NCBI RefSeq assembly: GCF_002001165.1
Contig: NZ_MUNQ01000012.1
Coordinates: 225,195-289,194 of the forward strand
Direction: 5' to 3'
Source: Rhodanobacter sp. C05
GTDB taxonomy: Bacteria > Pseudomonadota > Gammaproteobacteria > Xanthomonadales > Rhodanobacteraceae
Length of the DNA: 64,000 nt
Made by a program: the position numbers and the translations under genes. Positions within the stretch are counted from its first letter, which is position 1, and every line of letters starts with the position of its first letter. Positions 60,867-64,000 of the stretch are shown here, piece after piece. The notes under the pieces are model-generated. The model searched no databases and was not told the origin of the DNA. It worked only from the letters and a program-made list of their open reading frames with translations.

Positions 60867-61909
60867 CGGTCACCCTGGCCACGCGACTGCTGCGCTGGTT
60901 CGACCAGCACGGCCGCAAGGACCTGCCATGGCAGCACCCACGCGATGCGTATCGCGTGTGGCTGTCCGAAGTGATGCTGCAGCAGACCCAGGTCACCACG
61001 GTGGTGGGCTACTTCGAGCGCTTCATCGGCGCGCTGCCCACCCTGGGCGACCTCGCTGCCGCCGACGAGGACACCGTATTGGCGCTGTGGTCCGGGCTCG
61101 GCTACTACCGCCGCGCACGTTTCCTGCATCGCGCCGCGCAGATCTGCGTCGAGCAGCATGGCGGCGCACTGCCGCGCGGCTTCGCCGCCTTGCATGCGCT
61201 GCCCGGCATCGGCCGCTCCACCGCCGGCGCGATCCTGGCGCAGGCGCACGGGCTGCGCTTCGCCATCCTCGACGGCAACGTCAAACGCGTGCTCACCCGC
61301 TACCACGGCATCCACGGCCATCCCGCCGAAAGCGCGGTGGAGAAACAGCTGTGGCAGCACGCCGAGGCGCATACACCGACTGCGCGCGCGGCCGACTACA
61401 CCCAGGCGATCATGGATCTGGGTGCCACCGTCTGCGTACGCTCGCGCCCGCGCTGCGAGGCCTGCCCTCTAGTCGGCGACTGTGTTGCCCATCGCGACAA
61501 CCTCACTGCGCAGCTGCCCACCGGCAAACCCGGCAAGCGCATTCCCACCCGCGCCACCGTGATGCTGATCCTGCGCGATCGGCAACGCCGCGTGCTGCTG
61601 GAACGGCGCGGCCCGCAAGGTGTGTGGTCAGGTCTATGGAGCCTGCCCGAGGCCGCTGATCCGGATGGAGCATGGCGTATCGCACAGCAGCACGCGCAGA
61701 TCGATGACGCGCAGGCGCTCACACCCTTCACCCACGTCTTCAGCCACTATCGGCTGGACATCGAACCGTTGCTGTTCGATCGCGCGACAGCACGACGCGG
61801 CATCGCCGATAATCCGCAGCTGCGCTGGTGCAGCTTCGAGGAACTGACTTCGCTCGGCCTGCCCGCACCAGTACGCAGCTTGCTGCTGCAGATCAACGAC
61901 GCCGGTTGA
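60863..61909 (+). CDS. mutY: A/G-specific adenine glycosylase
   Basis: Removes A opposite 8-oxoguanine. 348 residues: catalytic Glu36 in SEVMLQQTQV, HhH motif LPGIGRSTAGAI (residues 113-124), catalytic Asp137 in ILDGNVKRV, [4Fe-4S] ligands Cys191, Cys198, Cys201 and Cys207, and a C-terminal NUDIX-like domain that checks the 8-oxoG. The mutY-yggX order that follows is conserved in gammaproteobacteria. Confidence 0.97.
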   Translation: MTVTLATRLLRWFDQHGRKDLPWQHPRDAYRVWLSEVMLQQTQVTTVVGYFERFIGALPTLGDLAAADEDTVLALWSGLGYYRRARFLHRAAQICVEQHGGALPRGFAALHALPGIGRSTAGAILAQAHGLRFAILDGNVKRVLTRYHGIHGHPAESAVEKQLWQHAEAHTPTARAADYTQAIMDLGATVCVRSRPRCEACPLVGDCVAHRDNLTAQLPTGKPGKRIPTRATVMLILRDRQRRVLLERRGPQGVWSGLWSLPEAADPDGAWRIAQQHAQIDDAQALTPFTHVFSHYRLDIEPLLFDRATARRGIADNPQLRWCSFEELTSLGLPAPVRSLLLQINDAG

Positions 61910-61978
61910 GCGCATCCTGCAAGCTTCGTCTTTCAATCCGGCCACACCCGACCCGTGCAGCCGACAAGGAACCAGACC

Positions 61979-62257
61979 ATGAGCCGCACCATCCATTGCG
62001 CCAAGCTCGGCATCGACGCCGAAGGCCTCGACTTCGCCCCGTGGCCCGGCCCGCTCGGCCAGCGCATCTACGCCGAGATTTCCAGGCCCGCATGGCAACA
62101 GTGGCTGGCCCACCAGACCACGCTGATCAACGAATACCGACTCAACCCGCTCGACCCGAAGGCACGCAAATACCTCGCCGAGGAAATGGAGAAATTCCTG
62201 TTCGGCGGCGACTTCGCGAGGGCCACAGGTTTCACTGCGCCTGACAGCGAGTCTTGA
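61979..62257 (+). CDS. yggX: Fe(II)-trafficking protein YggX
   Basis: Small oxidative-damage protection protein. 92 residues from MSRTIHCAKLGIDAEGLDF; CxKLG with Cys7 is the conserved cysteine, and GQRIYAEISRPAWQQWLAHQ is the family signature. It follows mutY by 69 nt, the usual arrangement. The -35 box for the tRNA-Phe promoter overlaps its stop codon. Confidence 0.95.
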   Translation: MSRTIHCAKLGIDAEGLDFAPWPGPLGQRIYAEISRPAWQQWLAHQTTLINEYRLNPLDPKARKYLAEEMEKFLFGGDFARATGFTAPDSES

Positions 62258-62282
62258 CGAAAAGCCGCGTATTCGGTCTAAT
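62254..62282 (+). promoter_or_regulatory. Sigma-70-type promoter of tRNA-Phe
   Basis: TTGACG is followed after exactly 17 bp by TCTAAT and a GC-rich GCGCGG discriminator. The -35 hexamer overlaps the yggX stop codon. The start site would lie about 50 nt before the mature tRNA, implying a processed 5' leader. Confidence 0.7.
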
Positions 62283-62340
62283 GCGCGGCTCCACGCAACA
62301 TCAACAACCTCCACGGTTGTACCTTGGTGGCCAAGTTTCC

Positions 62341-62416
62341 GGCCGGGTAGCTCAGTTGGTAGAGCAGGGGATTGAAAATCCCCGTGTCGGCGGTTCGATT
62401 CCGTCCCCGGCCACCA
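62341..62416 (+). tRNA. tRNA-Phe (GAA anticodon)
   Basis: 76 nt with acceptor GGCCGGG/CCCGGCC, discriminator A, an encoded CCA, D arm AGCTCAGTTGGTAGAGC, anticodon loop TTGAAAA (GAA) and T loop GTTCGATTC. It is followed by an intrinsic terminator. Confidence 0.96.
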
Positions 62417-62424
62417 TGTGTATC

Positions 62425-62457
62425 AACGGCTTGCAGCGATGCAAGCCGTTTTCTTTT
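62425..62457 (+). terminator. Intrinsic terminator of tRNA-Phe
   Basis: A perfect 11-bp stem (AACGGCTTGCA with TGCAAGCCGTT), loop GCGA, and tail TTCTTTT, 8 nt after the tRNA CCA end. Confidence 0.9.
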
Positions 62458-62473
62458 GTGGCCTCGAGCGCTC

Positions 62474-62506
62474 CGGTTGCCGTTCGGTTGCCGTTCGGTT
62501 GCCGTT
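62474..62506. repeat. Three tandem 11-bp repeats
   Basis: CGGTTGCCGTT occurs three times head to tail with no mismatch. It lies between the tRNA-Phe terminator and the integron cassette array, in a stretch (62458-62632) where I see no gene. Confidence 0.85.
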
Positions 62507-62632
62507 TGTCTGAATCTCGCGCAATTTAGCCATTGCCGGCGGCCGCGCAGTACTGCCGTCCTTCGCACTTCACAGTACTTTGCGAAAGTCACTCGCGCAC
62601 GCAGGCGGGGCGATATGCATCCCGACGCCCTG

Positions 62633-62719
62633 CCCTAACGCAAAGCTAGCCGGTGCTGCGCGGCTTTATCGCGCGGTGTCCAGCGACTGAATGGAGCGAG
62701 GTTGAGCGCCGGGTTAGGT
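62633..62719 (-). other. attC recombination site (end of cassette array)
   Basis: Read on the minus strand: R'' box ACCTAAC at 62713-62719 and R' box GTTAGGG at 62633-62639. Inside them is an L'' segment GCTCAACC that pairs with GGCTAGC (L') with one extrahelical C, as expected of the folded bottom strand of an attC. Length is 87 nt, in the normal range. It closes the second cassette and marks the border with the ordinary chromosome. Confidence 0.75.
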
Positions 62720-63257
62720 ACTCTCGACGAAGCAACGCAAACTGCTGCAAGTCATGATGCTCGCCGAGCCAGAACCCAGCTTCGCGCATGTGACCTTCTT
62801 GGGTGAAACCGAGTTTGCACATGAGGTTGATGGACGCAATGTTTTCGGGATGTACCAGTGCTTCAACTCGGTTTAGCTCCATATTTTCAAAGCCCCAATC
62901 CAAGGTGGCCGACAAGGCTTCGATCATGAAGCCTTGCCCCCACGCAAAAGACGCAAGCTCGTACCCGATAATGCAACTTTTCCACCCGCGGTTCCATTTG
63001 AAAAGGCCACAGGAGCCGAGAAATCGGTTATCGGTTTTTCTCCGAATTGCCCAGCGTATTCCAGGATTCGGCATTTGGCGCCAACTGGCAAATATCTCGA
63101 CCAGCTTCTCTGCCTGTTGAATGTCGGTAAGTGGATCTGAGCCGAACCAGCGCATTGCCTCAGCATCACCGTGAATGGCAAGCACATCCAGCGCATCCGA
63201 GTCGACGATTTCCCGCAAAAGTAGGCGATCTGTTTCGAGAGTAGGAAAGTCACTCAT
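62646..63257 (-). CDS. GNAT acetyltransferase on an integron gene cassette
   Basis: 203 residues. It resembles RimJ/RimL-type GNAT enzymes: LETDRLLLREIVDSDALDVL at the N-terminus, GYELASFAWGQGFMIEALSA as the acetyl-CoA loop, then NRVEALVHPENIASINLMCKLGF. The ATG is 5 nt after the upstream attC R' box, and the last roughly 25 residues (from about YLTRRSTS) are encoded by the downstream attC, where the stop codon falls in L'. Codon use is less GC-biased than in the core genes. Substrate unknown. Confidence 0.85.
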   Translation of the reverse strand: MSDFPTLETDRLLLREIVDSDALDVLAIHGDAEAMRWFGSDPLTDIQQAEKLVEIFASWRQMPNPGIRWAIRRKTDNRFLGSCGLFKWNRGWKSCIIGYELASFAWGQGFMIEALSATLDWGFENMELNRVEALVHPENIASINLMCKLGFTQEGHMREAGFWLGEHHDLQQFALLRREYLTRRSTSLHSVAGHRAIKPRSTG

Positions 63258-63262
63258 GAAGC

Positions 63263-63307
63263 ACCTAACGCAGGAGTTAAGCGGTCCGCTTGAAGGAAGG
63301 GTTAGGC
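63263..63307 (-). other. attC recombination site between two cassettes (short, 45 nt)
   Basis: On the minus strand: R'' GCCTAAC (63301-63307), L'' TTCAAGCGG, L' CCGCTTAACTC and R' GTTAGGT (63263-63269). TTCAAG versus CTTAA leaves the diagnostic extrahelical base. The spacer between L'' and L' is almost absent, so the stem closes on a loop of about 3 nt. The site is shorter than the roughly 55-nt lower bound usually quoted for attC. Confidence 0.85.
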
Positions 63308-63308
63308 G

Positions 63309-63839
63309 TCACGGTACAGGCTGTTCCGGTGTTTGCCGGTACCAGAATAGCGCCACTTCTTCCGAGTGTGGATTGAGCCCGCGATATAGACCTGAATCGA
63401 AGCCCCGTAGCTGGAAGCCACAGGACTCGTAGAGTTTGCAAGCTGAGACGTTGTTGCTCTGAGTCTCGAGCATGATGCCAGGGAGAAGCTGTGATTCTGC
63501 CCATGCGACGGCTCGCTCGACGAGCGCTCTTGCCACGCCTTGACGCCGAGACTCCTGAGCAACGATCAGGTTCTCTATGTGGGCGTAGCCGTTCCAACCT
63601 TTCGACACGGCGATTTCGGCGACAACACGATCACCAAGGTAAACGGCAAACGAAACGCCTTCGGCGGACAACCTCTGCCACGACGGATACGTCTTCTCGT
63701 AGGGTGCGACGGCGACCGGCTCATAGCTCAAGGCGCCATTCACAAGATGCAGCTTCAACTCGCATTCGACAGTGAACGTCCTGTCGCGAGCGCTCCACTC
63801 TGTTGCTTGGCCGATCGGGAGTTCAGCGATACGATTCAT
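63309..63839 (-). CDS. Streptothricin acetyltransferase-like (Sat-type) GNAT on an integron cassette
   Basis: 176 residues from MNRIAELPIGQATEWS, an ATG 3 nt after the upstream attC R' box. The order of motifs follows Sat enzymes: PYEKTYPSWQ, then ENLIVAQESRRQGVARALVE (acetyl-CoA loop), then LLPGIMLETQSNNVSACKLY and ESCGFQLRGFD, ending EEVALFWYR. In Sat2 the corresponding stretch is GIRLETQTNNVPACNLY. It likely N-acetylates streptothricin-type antibiotics or a related amine; resistance is inferred, not shown. The stop abuts attC at 63307. There is no clear ribosome site, usual for cassettes. Confidence 0.85.
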   Translation of the reverse strand: MNRIAELPIGQATEWSARDRTFTVECELKLHLVNGALSYEPVAVAPYEKTYPSWQRLSAEGVSFAVYLGDRVVAEIAVSKGWNGYAHIENLIVAQESRRQGVARALVERAVAWAESQLLPGIMLETQSNNVSACKLYESCGFQLRGFDSGLYRGLNPHSEEVALFWYRQTPEQPVP

Positions 63840-63842
63840 GAC

Positions 63843-63890
63843 GCCTAACGCTGGAGTTAAGCGGCGCCGGAGCCGTCCGCCTTGAACGAG
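63843..63890 (-). other. Truncated attC site interrupted by an insertion sequence
   Basis: On the minus strand the R' box GTTAGGC (63843-63849) and the L' segment CCGCTTAACTCC are intact. They pair with GTTCAAGGCGG (L'') with extrahelical bases, across a GC-rich variable stem. The R'' box expected just beyond L'' is missing; the sequence changes at about 63891 to the IS end. Confidence 0.78.
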
Positions 63891-63896
63891 TAAAAA

Positions 63897-63970
63897 GAGA
63901 CTTCCTCCCCTTACGGCCTCGAAGGCCATGATGGTGTTGCGAAACAACCGTCAGCAGAAGAGGAAGTCTC
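63897..63970 (+). promoter_or_regulatory. Perfect 11-bp inverted repeat enclosing the IS leader; may hide the transposase RBS
   Basis: GAGACTTCCTC (63897-63907) and GAGGAAGTCTC (63960-63970) are perfect reverse complements 52 nt apart. The right arm contains the GAGGAAG Shine-Dalgarno, 5-6 nt before the ATG. Between them lie two small stems, GGCCT/AGGCC and GTTG/CAAC. An RNA started outside the IS would contain both arms and could bury the ribosome site, a known strategy by which insertion sequences block read-through expression. Confidence 0.6.
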
Positions 63971-63971
63971 C

Positions 63972-64000
63972 ATGAGCACTATAACCCTGGGTGTGGACTT
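63972..64000 (+). CDS. IS110-family transposase, N-terminal fragment cut by window end
   Basis: Only MSTITLGVD is visible. A short strand ending in GVD is the start of the RuvC-like DEDD domain of IS110/IS1111 transposases (usually GIDLAK), whose first acidic residue is this Asp. A GAGGAAG ribosome site lies just upstream. The gene continues outside the window. Confidence 0.55.

Larger units (their letters stand above)
63891..64000 (+). mobile_element. IS110/IS1111-type insertion sequence, left end only
   Basis: Starts at about TAAAAAGAGACTT, directly after the L'' part of an attC. The transposase begins at 63972. An insertion at this point of an attC, in opposite orientation to the cassettes, is what the known IS1111-attC subfamily does. 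The exact border and the target duplication (the family usually makes none) cannot be determined because the rest is outside the window. Confidence 0.65.

Noticed and set aside
62341..62416. tRNA-Phe as an attachment site for an integrative element carrying the cassettes
   Set aside because: No second copy of the tRNA 3' end and no integrase gene are seen in the window; the attC structure explains the region better.
63891..63971. A full bridge RNA in the IS left end
   Set aside because: Only about 80 nt of non-coding sequence lies before the transposase, and in IS1111-type elements the guide RNA is expected at the other end, outside the window. The structure is better explained as an RBS-blocking hairpin.

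Overview
The window is a chromosomal segment of a GC-rich gammaproteobacterium, most likely of the order Xanthomonadales (Lysobacterales), family Rhodanobacteraceae. The basis is the contiguous order secE-nusG-rplKAJL-rpoBC-rpsL-rpsG-fusA-tuf, a second tuf in a tRNA-Tyr/Gly/Thr-tuf-tRNA-Trp unit, the lolB-ispE-tRNA-Gln-prs-rplY-pth-ychF block divergent from hemA-prfA, and overall protein character. The genus cannot be fixed without a database search.

Layout. 1-18.97 kb (minus strand) is the translation and transcription core: tRNA-Tyr, Gly and Thr, tuf, tRNA-Trp, secE, nusG, rplK, rplA, rplJ, rplL, rpoB, rpoC, rpsL, rpsG, fusA and a second tuf. The window probably ends just before the S10 operon. 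19-29 kb holds ychF-pth-rplY-prs-tRNA-Gln-ispE-lolB and a TPR lipoprotein gene (minus), divergent from hemA-prfA (plus). 30-41.4 kb is mixed housekeeping and accessory: PPK2, acylphosphatase, a TlpA-like thioredoxin, a BrkB-type membrane protein, WrbA, an AT-richer membrane protein of foreign character, a DUF1697 protein, a thioesterase, a two-zincin DUF4157 (eCIS core) protein, an AidB-like acyl-CoA dehydrogenase and a short asparaginase-domain protein. 41.4-50 kb has a secreted M4 protease, SufT, and the pnt transhydrogenase genes split by an opposite-strand sigma-factor module. 50-62.4 kb carries cytidine deaminase, a nitroreductase, a Pol I-type exonuclease, a NUDIX hydrolase, gamma-glutamyltransferase, ferredoxin, coaD, rsmD, ftsY, mutY, yggX and tRNA-Phe.

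62.6-64.0 kb is the most unusual region. It is the end of an integron gene-cassette array on the minus strand: two acetyltransferase cassettes, one clearly of the streptothricin-acetyltransferase (Sat) type, each closed by an attC site. The next attC upstream is interrupted by what looks like an IS110/IS1111-family element whose transposase start is cut by the window edge. That element begins with a perfect 11-bp inverted repeat placed to hide its own ribosome binding site.

Other points worth attention are an in-frame GNAT-IspE fusion, two apparently identical tuf copies, a DUF4157 protein with two separate HExxH motifs, and a transhydrogenase operon interrupted by a divergent sigma/DUF3106 unit.
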